The translations under genes were made by a program, and so were the position numbers. This document shows, piece after piece, positions 1 to 8,540 of a stretch of DNA of 45,378 nt. The stretch spans positions 1-45,378 of the forward strand of contig CAZMND010000006.1 of assembly GCA_964567585.1 (NCBI GenBank), given 5' to 3'. Within the stretch, counting starts at the first letter, position 1. Every line of letters begins with the position of its first letter. This DNA is from CALZKI01 sp964567585. GTDB taxonomy: Bacteria > Bacillota > Clostridia > Lachnospirales > Lachnospiraceae. The notes beneath the pieces were generated by a model. It made no database searches, was not told the origin of the DNA, and saw only the letters and a list, made by a program, of their open reading frames with translations.

Positions 1-1
1 G

Positions 2-130
2 GTTTACAGACTGGACAAATTGCAGAAGCTGACAGGACTTGACCTGAGGGTATTTGAAGATGCCATTACATTTAAGATTGCCCTTATGGTTGTAAAATAC
101 ATGAAATACATGGAAAAATTCGAATATTAA
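2..130 (+). CDS. PucR/CdaR-type regulator, C-terminal end (partial)
   Basis: Only the last 42 codons are in the window; the frame is open from base 2 to the TAA at 128-130. The tail (YRLDKLQKLTGLDLR, then FEDAITFKIALMV) resembles the C-terminal helix-turn-helix of PucR/CdaR-type transcriptional regulators, where a conserved recognition helix is followed by a short acidic and hydrophobic end. It lies 15 bp before ftsE on the same strand. The sensory part is outside the window, so no ligand or target can be proposed. The family call rests on this short tail alone. Confidence 0.55.
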   Translation, partial: VYRLDKLQKLTGLDLRVFEDAITFKIALMVVKYMKYMEKFEY

Positions 131-145
131 AATACGTTAGGATGT

Positions 146-883
146 GTGAATAATTTGAAAAACAGTAAAAAACTGCCAAAGTACAACGAGGATGAAATAA
201 TTGTACTTGAGAATGTAAGCAAAGCTTATTCTACGGGTGCACCGGCCCTTGATAATGTGAGTCTTAAAATCGGAAAAGGCGAGTTTGTATTTATCGTTGG
301 TGACAGTGGTTCCGGTAAATCTACTTTGATTAAATTATTGTTGCGTGAATTGGTTGCAACAGAAGGCGAAATTCATGTAATGGGATATGATTTGAACCGT
401 ATCAAGCATAGAAATATTCCGAAATTCAGAAGAAATCTGGGAATTGTATTCCAGGACTTCCGTCTGTTAAAAGAATGGAATGTTTATGAAAATGTTGCAT
501 TTGCACAGAGAATTGTGGAAGTGCCGATGAAACAGATTAAGAGAAATGTACCTTCTATTTTATCCACTGTTGGTCTTGCGGGAAAATATAAAGCAAAGCC
601 AAGACAGTTATCCGGTGGTGAACAGCAGAGGGTTGCTTTAGCGCGTGCTTTAATCAACAAGCCGACTATTTTACTGGCAGATGAACCTACAGGTAACTTA
701 GACCCTAAAAACTCTTGGGAAATTATGCATCTGTTAGAAGAAATCAATGAAAACGGAACAACCGTTATCGTGGTAACACACAGTAAGGAAATTGTAAATG
801 AAATGAAGAAGCGAGTTATCACTATGAAAAAAGGCGTTGTTATCAGCGATGAGGTAGAAGGAGGATATATCGATGAAGATTAG
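146..883 (+). CDS. ftsE: Cell division ATP-binding protein FtsE
   Basis: ATPase of the FtsEX complex, an ABC-type machine at the septal membrane that transmits ATP hydrolysis to periplasmic or extracellular peptidoglycan hydrolases. The 245-aa product has a Walker A (GDSGSGKST), an ABC signature (LSGGEQQRVALARAL) and a Walker B followed by the D-loop (LLADEPTGNLD). The GTG at 146 is the only plausible start, because the nearby ATG at 142 runs into a stop after three codons; this leaves about 15 residues more than usual at the N terminus. The 3' end overlaps ftsX by 11 bp, so the two subunits are probably translationally coupled. The identification is firm; only the exact start is uncertain. 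Confidence 0.95.
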   Translation: MNNLKNSKKLPKYNEDEIIVLENVSKAYSTGAPALDNVSLKIGKGEFVFIVGDSGSGKSTLIKLLLRELVATEGEIHVMGYDLNRIKHRNIPKFRRNLGIVFQDFRLLKEWNVYENVAFAQRIVEVPMKQIKRNVPSILSTVGLAGKYKAKPRQLSGGEQQRVALARALINKPTILLADEPTGNLDPKNSWEIMHLLEEINENGTTVIVVTHSKEIVNEMKKRVITMKKGVVISDEVEGGYIDED

Positions 884-1775
884 TACTTTCTTTTATACAT
901 TCAAGCAGGGTATCCGCAGTATTTTCAAAAATAAGTGGTATTCTCTTGCGTCGGTGGCAACAATTGGTGCCTGTCTGTTTTTGTTTGGTGTATTTTTTGC
1001 AATTATCGTGAACATTCAGAGTATTGTAAAAAATGCGGAGGAAGGTGTTTCTGTTACGGTGTTCTTTGATGAAGGATTGGAAGATGCCAGAATTAAGGAA
1101 ATCGGTAATTTAATCAATTCCCGTCCGGAGGTTGCAAGTGAAAAAACAACCTTTGTTTCTGCAGAAGAAGCGTGGGCAGGTTTCAGGGATGAATATTTGG
1201 GAGAATATGCAGACGGTTTCACGGAAAATCCGCTTGCGAACTCTGCCAACTATGAAATATATCTGAATGATATTTCGCAGCAGGATTCACTGGTTGAATA
1301 TTTGCAGGGTTTAGAAGGTGTCAGAAGAGTAAATTACTCACAGGTTACTGCTTCTACTTTGACAGGGTTTAATGCGATGCTCACTTATGTGTCTGCAGCC
1401 ATTATCCTCATTTTGCTTGCGGTATCACTTTTCTTAATCAGCAATACGGTAACAATCGGTATTTCTGTAAGAAAAGAAGAAATATCCATTATGAAATACA
1501 TTGGTGCGACAGACTTCTTTGTACGTGCGCCTTTCGTGTTTGAAGGTATTATTATCGGTGCTGTAGGTGCGGGAATTCCGTTACTTATTATTTATACAAT
1601 TTACAACAATGTACTTAATTTGTTGACCACAAAATTCCCTGCGTTAACAGGATTTTTGAACTTTGTATCGGTAGGAGATGTGTTCAGTACGCTTGTACCG
1701 GTTTCGTTAGCGATAGGTATCGGTATTGGTTTCTTCGGTAGTTTTACAACCGTAAGAAAACATTTGAGAGTATGA
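873..1775 (+). CDS. ftsX: Cell division membrane protein FtsX
   Basis: Permease-like partner of FtsE that does not transport but couples the ATPase to an extracellular cell-wall hydrolase. The 300-aa protein has the FtsX plan: one N-terminal membrane helix (about residues 22-45), a large extracytoplasmic loop (about 48-165), then three C-terminal helices with the FtsX/MacB-type segment ISVRKEEISIMKYIGAT between the second and third. The start follows AGGAGG inside the end of ftsE, with an 11-bp overlap. The next gene encodes a coiled-coil M23 hydrolase, the expected type of FtsX client. Confidence 0.95.
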   Translation: MKISTFFYTFKQGIRSIFKNKWYSLASVATIGACLFLFGVFFAIIVNIQSIVKNAEEGVSVTVFFDEGLEDARIKEIGNLINSRPEVASEKTTFVSAEEAWAGFRDEYLGEYADGFTENPLANSANYEIYLNDISQQDSLVEYLQGLEGVRRVNYSQVTASTLTGFNAMLTYVSAAIILILLAVSLFLISNTVTIGISVRKEEISIMKYIGATDFFVRAPFVFEGIIIGAVGAGIPLLIIYTIYNNVLNLLTTKFPALTGFLNFVSVGDVFSTLVPVSLAIGIGIGFFGSFTTVRKHLRV

Positions 1776-1796
1776 TGACCGGGTGAAATTTTTTAT

Positions 1797-3035
1797 ATGA
1801 GAATTTTTTTTACGAAACATATTAAGAAGATAATAGTAGTGCTTTTGTGCGTGGTTGTGATGACTTCTTTGCCCGGACAGAGTTATGCCATTACTTATGC
1901 AGATATTACTTCTGATGCCATAAAGGACAAGGAAGATAAGATATCGGCGGCGGAGGATGAGAAGAAGGCTCTGGAGGACAGTCTTGCTGAGTTGGAAGAA
2001 AAGAAGGCGGCTTTGGAAAAAGATAAAAAGAACCTCAGCAACTATGTAAAAGAACTGGATTCACAGCTTACTGCAATTGAAGCACAGATTGAAGAATTGA
2101 ACGTTCAGATTTCCGTTAAGGAAGTTGAAATTGAAGAAGCCGAAAAGGATTTGCAGGCGGCAATTGAGACGGAAAATCAACAGTATGAGGCGATGAAACG
2201 CCGCATTCAGTTTATGTATGAACAGGGCGAAACCAATTATTTGGCAATGCTTTTTAGCGCAGAGAATTTTTCGGATATGCTTAATAAGGCAGATTATATA
2301 GAGCAGTTATCGGCTTATGACAGACAGAAACTGGATGAGTATGTGGCTATTACACAATACGTACGACTTTGTAAATCTGAACTGGAGCTTCAGAAGATGG
2401 TCCTTGATAAAACAAAAGAAGGCGTAGTGGTAAGACAGAACGAGATTGAAACGCTGATTGCGGCTAAGCAAGCCACAATTGTAAAATATGAAACAGATAT
2501 TGCCAGTCAGCAAGCGGCGATTGATGAGTATGAAGAGGATTTGAAATTCCAGAACGAATTGATTTCCCAGTTGGAATCAGAGATTATGGAAGCCAAAAAA
2601 GAAATTTTATTGGAAAATGGAATTACTGTCAGCTACAACGGTGAAAAAATGACATGGCCGTGTCCGTCTTATACAAGAATTTCCAGTCCGTTTGGTTGGA
2701 GAATTCATCCTACTCTTGGGGTAAATAAATTCCACAATGGTGTGGATATGGCAGCTCCGAAGGGAACGGATATTTTAGCGGCTTTTAGTGGCGAGGTTGT
2801 GGCTGCTACCTATAACAGCTCTATGGGTAATTACGTAATGATGAACCATGGTAATGGTTTTTATACAATTTATATGCATGCTTCCAAACTTTGTGTTTCG
2901 CCGGGCGATATCATTATTGAAGGCGAGAAGATTGCGGAGGTTGGAAGTACGGGCCGTTCTACAGGACCGCACCTTCATTTTGGTGTGCGTAAAAATGGTG
3001 AATATGTGGATCCGATGGATTATTTGAACCGGTAA
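1797..3035 (+). CDS. Secreted murein hydrolase activator/peptidase: PcsB-like coiled coil plus M23 domain
   Basis: Probable extracellular peptidoglycan endopeptidase controlled by FtsEX at the division site. The 412-aa product has a signal peptide (residues 1-31, ending SYA), a long charged coiled coil (about 38-275) and a C-terminal M23/LytM domain (about 285-412). The zinc-site pattern is complete: H313-x3-D317, H361 and H392-L-H394 within GPHLHFG, so it looks active rather than an EnvC-like degenerate activator. The segment FMYEQGETN through DMLNKADYIEQL matches the NlpC/P60 protein at 34098 closely. It starts 21 bp after ftsX with a weak GGGTGA ribosome site, and is followed by an S41 protease. 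Position and architecture strongly suggest the FtsEX client. Confidence 0.9.
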   Translation: MRIFFTKHIKKIIVVLLCVVVMTSLPGQSYAITYADITSDAIKDKEDKISAAEDEKKALEDSLAELEEKKAALEKDKKNLSNYVKELDSQLTAIEAQIEELNVQISVKEVEIEEAEKDLQAAIETENQQYEAMKRRIQFMYEQGETNYLAMLFSAENFSDMLNKADYIEQLSAYDRQKLDEYVAITQYVRLCKSELELQKMVLDKTKEGVVVRQNEIETLIAAKQATIVKYETDIASQQAAIDEYEEDLKFQNELISQLESEIMEAKKEILLENGITVSYNGEKMTWPCPSYTRISSPFGWRIHPTLGVNKFHNGVDMAAPKGTDILAAFSGEVVAATYNSSMGNYVMMNHGNGFYTIYMHASKLCVSPGDIIIEGEKIAEVGSTGRSTGPHLHFGVRKNGEYVDPMDYLNR

Positions 3036-3078
3036 TTTGCATATACTGTAGATAATAGCTTGTGGTTAGGAGTTAGAT

Positions 3079-4401
3079 ATGGAACAGCAGGAAAATCAGT
3101 ACAATGCGGAAGCTGATACACAAGAGAAAGCAAAAACTCGTGGCAATAAGGCAAAAAAACAGGTTTTTTTAAGTGGTATGTTCTGGGGATTTATTGCCGG
3201 CGGCATTTTTTCCTGCCTTTGTATTCTGGCAATACGCGGAATTATTCTTTATCAAAACAGTAATGTGATTCAAATTCCGGAAGTAACGGATAAGGATGAT
3301 AGTTCGGATGATAACGAGGCACTTGATACAGCAATCACAAGTGAGTTGATTCAGAAGCTTCGTACCTTGGAGTCGGCTATTGATGTGTATTATTATCAGG
3401 AAGGCCTTGATTACGAGGCGATGCAAACCGGAATGTTAACAGGGTTGGTTGATTCTTTGAATGATCCTTACTCTGAGTATTATACGAAGGAAGAATTGGA
3501 GAAGGTTACGCAGGATAACGAAGGTATTTATTATGGCATCGGTGCGTATGTAAGTATGGATACCACGTTATCTATGCCAAAGATTTCCGGTATTATTGCG
3601 GATACGCCGGCTGAAGAAGCAGGACTTCGTGAAAATGATGTTATTGCTGCTGTGGGAGATGTATCGACTTATCAGATGACGACTCAGGAAGCGGTGACCT
3701 ATATCAGAGGTGAAGAAGGTACCAAGGTAGAATTGACGATTTACCGTGAGGGTGAGCCGGATTATCTTTATTTCAGCGTAGAACGAAGAAAAGTGGAAAG
3801 TCCTACTGTAAACAGTGAAATGATGGGAGCGGTCGGTTATCTTCAGATTACAAGCTTTGATGAAGTGACGGTACATCAGTTTACCGATGCATACGAAGAG
3901 CTTAAGAAGCAGGGGATGAAAGGTCTTATTATAGATGTCAGAAGCAACCCGGGCGGTCTGCTCACGTCGGTTTTGGATATTTCAAGGCAGATTTTGCCAA
4001 AAGGACGTATTGTTTATACGGAAGATAAGTATGGACAGAAGAATGAATACACCTGTGACGGAAAAAATGAAATTGATATTCCTTTGGTGGTACTGATTAA
4101 TGGTAATTCGGCAAGTGCGTCAGAAATTCTGGCGGGGGCTGTTAAGGATTATGGTATCGGAACCATTGTAGGAACTACAACCTACGGTAAAGGTGTTGTT
4201 CAGAATATTTTTGCATTAAGTGACGGTTCGGCTGTTAAACTTACAATCAGTAATTATTTCACACCAAACGGTAACAATATCCACGGTATAGGTATCATTC
4301 CGGATGTGGAAGTGGAGTTAGATGCTGACAAGTATTACGACGAGGGTGTGGATACTCAGATTGAAAAAGCGCTTGAGATTTTGAATGAGGAAATAAAATA
4401 G
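3079..4401 (+). CDS. S41 family carboxy-terminal processing protease (CtpA/B-like)
   Basis: Membrane-anchored serine protease of the CtpA/CtpB type. The 440-aa protein has a charged cytoplasmic head, one membrane helix (about 30-58), a PDZ domain (about 140-235; YYGIGAYV, then TPAEEAGLRENDVI) and the S41 catalytic domain. The catalytic Ser is probably S346 in NSASASEIL and the general-base Lys is K371 in YGKGVVQ, 25 residues apart as in E. coli Prc. It sits 43 bp after the M23 gene, in the ftsEX-hydrolase-S41 order common in Firmicutes, and could trim division-site hydrolases. The substrate is inference. Confidence 0.93.
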   Translation: MEQQENQYNAEADTQEKAKTRGNKAKKQVFLSGMFWGFIAGGIFSCLCILAIRGIILYQNSNVIQIPEVTDKDDSSDDNEALDTAITSELIQKLRTLESAIDVYYYQEGLDYEAMQTGMLTGLVDSLNDPYSEYYTKEELEKVTQDNEGIYYGIGAYVSMDTTLSMPKISGIIADTPAEEAGLRENDVIAAVGDVSTYQMTTQEAVTYIRGEEGTKVELTIYREGEPDYLYFSVERRKVESPTVNSEMMGAVGYLQITSFDEVTVHQFTDAYEELKKQGMKGLIIDVRSNPGGLLTSVLDISRQILPKGRIVYTEDKYGQKNEYTCDGKNEIDIPLVVLINGNSASASEILAGAVKDYGIGTIVGTTTYGKGVVQNIFALSDGSAVKLTISNYFTPNGNNIHGIGIIPDVEVELDADKYYDEGVDTQIEKALEILNEEIK

Positions 4402-4442
4402 TCATATATATTATATGTGAATATCTTTGTGCAATTTTACGG

Positions 4443-4659
4443 GTGTCATTTATTATATTTCTATGTATAATATATATGTAGGGACAAATAGTTCCTTGAA
4501 CAGACAACCTGAGTGTCTGTTGTCGATAAATGTATGTGGCTTCGTCAGAGGAGTGATATACATTGACAATAATGGGGTTTGCACAGTTTCCACAGTCTGA
4601 CTAGGGTAAAACCGAAAGAAAATGTGTTAGTGGGCTTCGTATTATGCGAAGCCCTTTTT
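4443..4659 (+). promoter_or_regulatory. Structured leader RNA with promoter, terminator and possible anti-terminator
   Basis: A 279-bp gap precedes the gene at 4681. A TATAAT lies at 4466-4471 with a weak GTGTCA 17 bp upstream, which would start a transcript near 4478. The RNA can form AACAGACA/TGTCTGTT (4499-4506 with 4514-4521), AATGTAT/ATACATT (4529-4535 with 4558-4564), and an intrinsic terminator GGGCTTCG/CGAAGCCC (4632-4639 with 4647-4654) followed by T5. The terminator's 5' arm GGCTTCGT (4633-4640) occurs identically at 4538-4545, so the 3' arm can pair with either copy. TACGAAG at 4662-4668, abutting the Shine-Dalgarno, is complementary to the same element. This looks like attenuation control. 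I do not recognise the RNA family. Confidence 0.55.
4632..4659 (+). terminator. Intrinsic terminator inside the leader of the 4681 gene
   Basis: An 8-bp GC-rich stem (GGGCTTCG with CGAAGCCC), a 7-nt loop and TTTTT. It ends 21 bp before the TTG start of the next gene, so it should act on that gene rather than on the S41 gene 230 bp upstream. Confidence 0.8.
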
Positions 4660-4680
4660 AATACGAAGGGAGGAATGAAT

Positions 4681-5286
4681 TTGCCTGACTTGTTATATCA
4701 AGCAGCTTTTGAGTATAGGAAATTAAAAAATATAATTTATAAAATTGTTCTTGGACGAAAAAATAAAACTTATTATCTTAAATTACATTTCCCGGAAGAA
4801 ACTTTTTTCCATCTGGCAGGACTACAACATCTCACAGATTTAACTTTTCCATCGAAAAATAAACAACGTATTTATAAGGAAATTCTTAATGGCAAAATAA
4901 CGTGTAAAACGTTAGAAAAATCAGTTTTTTACAGGTCATGGTTCATAGAAGAACGGCTGTCAATTTTACCTCGTATTAATGAAATTTTCGAATCAAAGGT
5001 TGTTACCTATCTAATTAATCCACAACAATATATACAGTATACAAATATAAAAGCAGATTATTTATGTGAACAAAAAAATGTTGACGAAATTTTATATCTA
5101 TTTTTGGCTATCGAAAAAAACAATCCCACATCTATAAAAGAATGTAGAGCAATATCTTTTTTTAAAAAGCATAGAACTGATTATACAAAAGGTACTTCAA
5201 AAACAACAGTACTACTGATCGAGAAAATTGAAAACGGAAAGACTACGCAAATATTCAGAAATCCTAACTTTAGAGAGGATATATAA
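4681..5286 (+). CDS. Putative PBECR4-type nuclease-domain protein
   Basis: A 201-aa basic, AT-rich gene unlike its housekeeping neighbours. The order of conserved-looking blocks (YYLKLHFPEETFFHLAGLQ, then IYKEILNGKITCKTLEKS, then an ADYLCEQK region, YLFLAIE and a C-terminal DYTKGTSKTTVLLIEKIE) resembles the PBECR4 family, a Barnase/EndoU/ColicinE5-D/RelE-like nuclease fold known from phage and polymorphic toxin proteins. I make this match from memory of the family, so it is tentative. The TTG at 4681 is chosen because GGGAGG lies 7 nt before it; the ATG at 4675 would be too close. No antitoxin gene is adjacent. It sits behind an attenuator-like leader. Nuclease activity is not shown. Confidence 0.45.
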   Translation: MPDLLYQAAFEYRKLKNIIYKIVLGRKNKTYYLKLHFPEETFFHLAGLQHLTDLTFPSKNKQRIYKEILNGKITCKTLEKSVFYRSWFIEERLSILPRINEIFESKVVTYLINPQQYIQYTNIKADYLCEQKNVDEILYLFLAIEKNNPTSIKECRAISFFKKHRTDYTKGTSKTTVLLIEKIENGKTTQIFRNPNFREDI

Positions 5287-5428
5287 ATAAGATATTCTTA
5301 TTAGCCAATCTCTGCACATAAAAACTTTTATTAAAAATTTTCCAGTTATGTAAAAGAAATTTACTATAACTTTAGGACTATTTATGCTAAAATTTATGTA
5401 TGGGATTTTATTTGTATTGGGAGGATAT

Positions 5429-6271
5429 ATGAGCACAAATCTTGAAAATTTTGTTAAGAAAAAAGAGTATCTGATTTGTGTGGATTCCGACGGTTGTGCT
5501 ATGGATACGATGGACATAAAACACATCAGATGTTTTGGACCATGTATGGTGGATGAATGGGAGCTTTCCGAGTGGAGAGATGCTATTTTAACGCGTTGGA
5601 ATGACATTAATCTGTATACTATGACCCGTGGTATCAATCGTTTTAAAGGTCTTAGTAAGGCACTTAGGGAGATTGATGGAACTTACAAAAAAATCGAAGA
5701 TATCGAAGTTTTGGAACGATGGGTTGAAGACAGTGATGAACTTTCGAATCCTGCACTGGAAAGAGCGATTTCGGAAAATGACAGCATTATTTTAAAGAAA
5801 GCACTTTCCTGGTCAAAGAGTGTAAACGAAAATATCAATGCACTTCCGTTTGAGGAAAAGAAGCCTTTCATCGGGGTTAAAGAAGGTCTTTCCTATGCTC
5901 ACGAATTTGCGGATATTGCCATTGTTTCATCTGCCAATTTGCAGGCGGTTGTGGAAGAATGGGAGCTTTACGGATTACTTGATCATGTGGACATTATTAT
6001 GGCGCAGGATGTTGGAAGTAAGGCATTTTGTATTGGTGAAATGCTGAAAAAGGGTTACAAAAAAGAAAATGTCGTTATGACGGGAGATGCACCGGGAGAT
6101 TTTGATGCGGCGAAGAAAAACGGGGTATTTTATTTTCCGATTCTGGTACGCAGGGAAAAGGATTCCTGGGAAGAATTTAAAAACGTTGCGGTGGATAAAC
6201 TGATGGATGGTAGCTTTGGGGGCGACTATCAGGAAGAAAAAATCACACAGTTTTTAGACAACTTAAAATAA
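5429..6271 (+). CDS. HAD superfamily hydrolase
   Basis: A 280-aa haloacid-dehalogenase-fold protein, probably a phosphatase of a small phosphorylated metabolite. Motif I is D19-S-D21 in LICVDSDGC, with the nucleophile normally the first Asp. Motif II is probably IVSSA near residue 165, and motif IV is GDAPGD in VVMTGDAPGDFDAA. The long helical insert between motifs I and II is a C1-type cap. The start at 5429 has GGGAGG 4 nt upstream; the in-frame ATG 45 bp earlier has no such site. It runs 18 bp before a GH3 glycosidase gene, suggesting one operon for breakdown of a sugar or amino sugar. The substrate is unknown. Confidence 0.85.
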   Translation: MSTNLENFVKKKEYLICVDSDGCAMDTMDIKHIRCFGPCMVDEWELSEWRDAILTRWNDINLYTMTRGINRFKGLSKALREIDGTYKKIEDIEVLERWVEDSDELSNPALERAISENDSIILKKALSWSKSVNENINALPFEEKKPFIGVKEGLSYAHEFADIAIVSSANLQAVVEEWELYGLLDHVDIIMAQDVGSKAFCIGEMLKKGYKKENVVMTGDAPGDFDAAKKNGVFYFPILVRREKDSWEEFKNVAVDKLMDGSFGGDYQEEKITQFLDNLK

Positions 6272-6289
6272 GTAAAGGAGAGAAGGTAA

Positions 6290-8056
6290 ATGGTTGATTT
6301 AAAGGCGAATCCGTATTACTTATCGGATGAAGATTGTAAGTGGGTAGAAGAAACGATTAAAGGGATGACTGATGAAGAAAAGGTTGGACAGCTTTTCTTC
6401 CAGCTCACAAGTTCCCATGAAGAAGAACACTTAAAAGAGTTAATGGAAAAATATCACTTGGGTGGTTGCCGTTATAATCCGGCACCCGGTTTTGCGATTT
6501 TAGAGCAGAACCGCAAGTTACAGAAATATGCAAAAGTACCTGTATTTATCGCATGTAATACAGAAGCAGGTGGCGATGGTGCCTGCGCAGATGGTACTTT
6601 TATCGGTTCCGGCGTAAAAATTGCTGCAACCGACAATGTAGATTACGCTTATGAACTTGGCAAAATGTCTAATGAAGAAGCGGCAGCAATCGGCTGTAAT
6701 ATGGCGTTTGCACCGGTTTGTGATATTGCGTACAACTGGCAGAACACAGAAGTTATCGGACGTGCGTTCGGTAGCGACCCTGACAGAGTAGCAACTATGA
6801 GTGCGGCATACTTAAAAGGTGCCCACACAATTCCGGGTTTTGCCTGCGCAGCAAAACATTTCCCGGGTAACGGACAGGATTTCCGTGATGCACACATCTC
6901 AAACAACGTGAACTATTTTGATGTAGATGAATGGGATGCAACATACGGAAAAGTTTACAAAGAACTGATTGCAAATGATTTGGATGCTATTATGGGCGGA
7001 CATATTTTAATGCCAAAATACGCAAAAGCAATAAATCCTGACCTTCAGGATGATGATATGATGCCTGCAACTTTGAGCTATGAAATTATGACAACACTTC
7101 TGCGTGACAAATTAGGCTTTAACGGAATGGTTGTTACAGATGCATCTCATATGGTTGCTATGACAGACAGAATGAAGAGAGCGGATATGCTTCCACTTTC
7201 TATCAACGCAGGCTGTGATATGTTCCTTTTCTTCAACGATCCGGAAGAGGACTTTAATACAATGCTTAATGCGTATAAAAACGGCGTTATCAGCGAAGAG
7301 CGAATGACAGAAGCGCTTACCCGTATTCTTGGTTTGAAAGCAAAAATGGGACTTAACAAAAAGGCAAAAGAAGACCTTGTTCCGGCAGCAGAAGCTCTTC
7401 AGGGTGCTATCGGTAAAGATGAATACAAGGAAATGCAGAAAGCGATTAGTAAAGATTGTATTACCCTTGTTAAATATAAAGACAAAGACGTGCTTCCAAT
7501 TACGCCTGAGCGTTACAAACGTATTATGATTGTGCACTTAAAGGGCAACGGCGGAGCGATGGCAGAGCTTATGAAGGCTATGGGCTACGGCGGCGGAAAT
7601 CCTGCGGAAGCATTAAAAGAAAAACTTTGTGCAAAAGGCTTTGATGCGTTTATTTATGAAAGTCCATTAGACATCATGAAAAAACAGATGGCAGCCGGTG
7701 AAAAACCAAATATCAACCTCTATTTTGCAGGAAAGAATGCTATTGCAGACTTCCTTAAGGATATGGATTTGGTTATTACACTCTGCGATGTTTCAAACGG
7801 AAGACCAAGCTTTGGTTTGTCAAAGGGTGGCGGAGAAATTCCGTGGTATGTATATGAATTACCGGTAGTTGTTGTAGGTTGTGGTCAGCCGACAATGCTT
7901 GCGGATATTCCACAGGCTCGTACCTATATCAACACCTACGATTCAAAAGACGCTACATTGGATGCGTTGGTAGAAAAATTATTGGCAGGCGAAGATGCCT
8001 TTACGGCTATCGACCCAATCGACAGCTTCTGCGGATTGTTTGATGCAAGATTATAA
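6290..8056 (+). CDS. Glycoside hydrolase family 3 protein, beta-N-acetylhexosaminidase-like
   Basis: A 588-aa cytoplasmic GH3 enzyme without a signal peptide. The barrel domain carries KHFPGNG (189-195) followed by D200-A-H202, the flexible His/Asp acid-base loop that marks NagZ-type beta-N-acetylglucosaminidases, where the usual text is KHFPGHGDT...DSH. The nucleophile is D284 in MVVTDASHM. About 230 further residues form a C-terminal alpha/beta domain, making it longer than minimal NagZ. It may release GlcNAc from muropeptides or chitin-like oligosaccharides. It follows a HAD phosphatase gene by 18 bp with AAAGGAG upstream. The family is firm; the substrate is inferred from the His-Asp dyad. 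Confidence 0.88.
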   Translation: MVDLKANPYYLSDEDCKWVEETIKGMTDEEKVGQLFFQLTSSHEEEHLKELMEKYHLGGCRYNPAPGFAILEQNRKLQKYAKVPVFIACNTEAGGDGACADGTFIGSGVKIAATDNVDYAYELGKMSNEEAAAIGCNMAFAPVCDIAYNWQNTEVIGRAFGSDPDRVATMSAAYLKGAHTIPGFACAAKHFPGNGQDFRDAHISNNVNYFDVDEWDATYGKVYKELIANDLDAIMGGHILMPKYAKAINPDLQDDDMMPATLSYEIMTTLLRDKLGFNGMVVTDASHMVAMTDRMKRADMLPLSINAGCDMFLFFNDPEEDFNTMLNAYKNGVISEERMTEALTRILGLKAKMGLNKKAKEDLVPAAEALQGAIGKDEYKEMQKAISKDCITLVKYKDKDVLPITPERYKRIMIVHLKGNGGAMAELMKAMGYGGGNPAEALKEKLCAKGFDAFIYESPLDIMKKQMAAGEKPNINLYFAGKNAIADFLKDMDLVITLCDVSNGRPSFGLSKGGGEIPWYVYELPVVVVGCGQPTMLADIPQARTYINTYDSKDATLDALVEKLLAGEDAFTAIDPIDSFCGLFDARL

Positions 8057-8084
8057 TTTTATAGAGTTAAAGATGTTTTTTACA

Positions 8085-8110
8085 GGGCGTGGTTCATATA
8101 TCACGCCCTT
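8085..8110 (+). terminator. Intrinsic terminator-like hairpin after the GH3 gene
   Basis: A 7-bp stem GGGCGTG (8085-8091) with CACGCCC (8102-8108) and a 10-nt loop. It lies 29 bp after the GH3 stop. The downstream T run is short (TT then A-rich), so efficiency on the plus strand is uncertain. Confidence 0.6.
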
Positions 8111-8210
8111 AAAAATTATACTACAAATATAATTGTCAAATTTTTGAAGAAGTGGTATAGTGACCATAAAGTTAAAAAATAGAACGAAAGGTTCGGAAAG
8201 GAGATACGAT

Positions 8211-8366
8211 ATGATGACAACTATTACAACAATGACAGCAGTGTTAAAGAGAGATTATCATAATGATGTGAAACAAGTGGCGCTGGATTTAAGAAAAGAT
8301 CAGAGTCGTATTTTCCTGTACGCATATAAGATAAGAGAGAAGTCGCATGACTTTATGCTGATATAG
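8211..8366 (+). CDS. Small conserved-looking protein (51 aa)
   Basis: A 51-codon frame with a strong AAAGGAG 7 nt before the ATG at 8211. It encodes a basic peptide rich in Thr at the start, followed by LKRDYHNDVKQVALDLRKDQ and IREKSHDFMLI. No signal peptide or membrane segment is seen. I do not recognise a named family. It ends in a TAG followed by two hairpins, then the XRE regulator at 8541 transcribed the same way, and a small peptide next to an XRE gene is a recurrent arrangement. The ribosome site makes translation likely; function is unknown. Confidence 0.6.
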   Translation: MMTTITTMTAVLKRDYHNDVKQVALDLRKDQSRIFLYAYKIREKSHDFMLI

Positions 8367-8412
8367 TACTACCGGTTATTTGTCGGGGTAGTATCATATA
8401 AACATAGGTTTT

Positions 8413-8447
8413 AACCACTTATCGGTATATGGGTAAGTGGTTTTTTT
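8413..8447 (+). terminator. Intrinsic terminator after the 51-aa gene
   Basis: AACCACTTA (8413-8421) pairs with TAAGTGGTT (8434-8442) around a 12-nt loop and runs into seven T. A second hairpin, TACTACC (8367-8373) with GGTAGTA (8387-8393), lies directly behind the stop codon without a T tract and may protect the 3' end. Confidence 0.85.
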
Positions 8448-8540
8448 ATATCTTTTTTTGCAGGAATTGACAGCAGTTTGGGATTTGGACATTGGGCCAA
8501 GGGCGTATCTGCGGCCCCGGATGAAATGGAGGAAAACAAT

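Noticed and set aside
4560..4605. Resemblance to a purine riboswitch core (GTTTCCAC, then GACTA).
   Set aside because: The order and spacing of the conserved loops are wrong and no third paired region exists between them, so the match is probably accidental.
4579..4680. A longer N terminus for the 4681 gene starting at TTG 4579.
   Set aside because: It would run through the terminator hairpin and has no ribosome site, whereas GGGAGG is well placed before TTG 4681.
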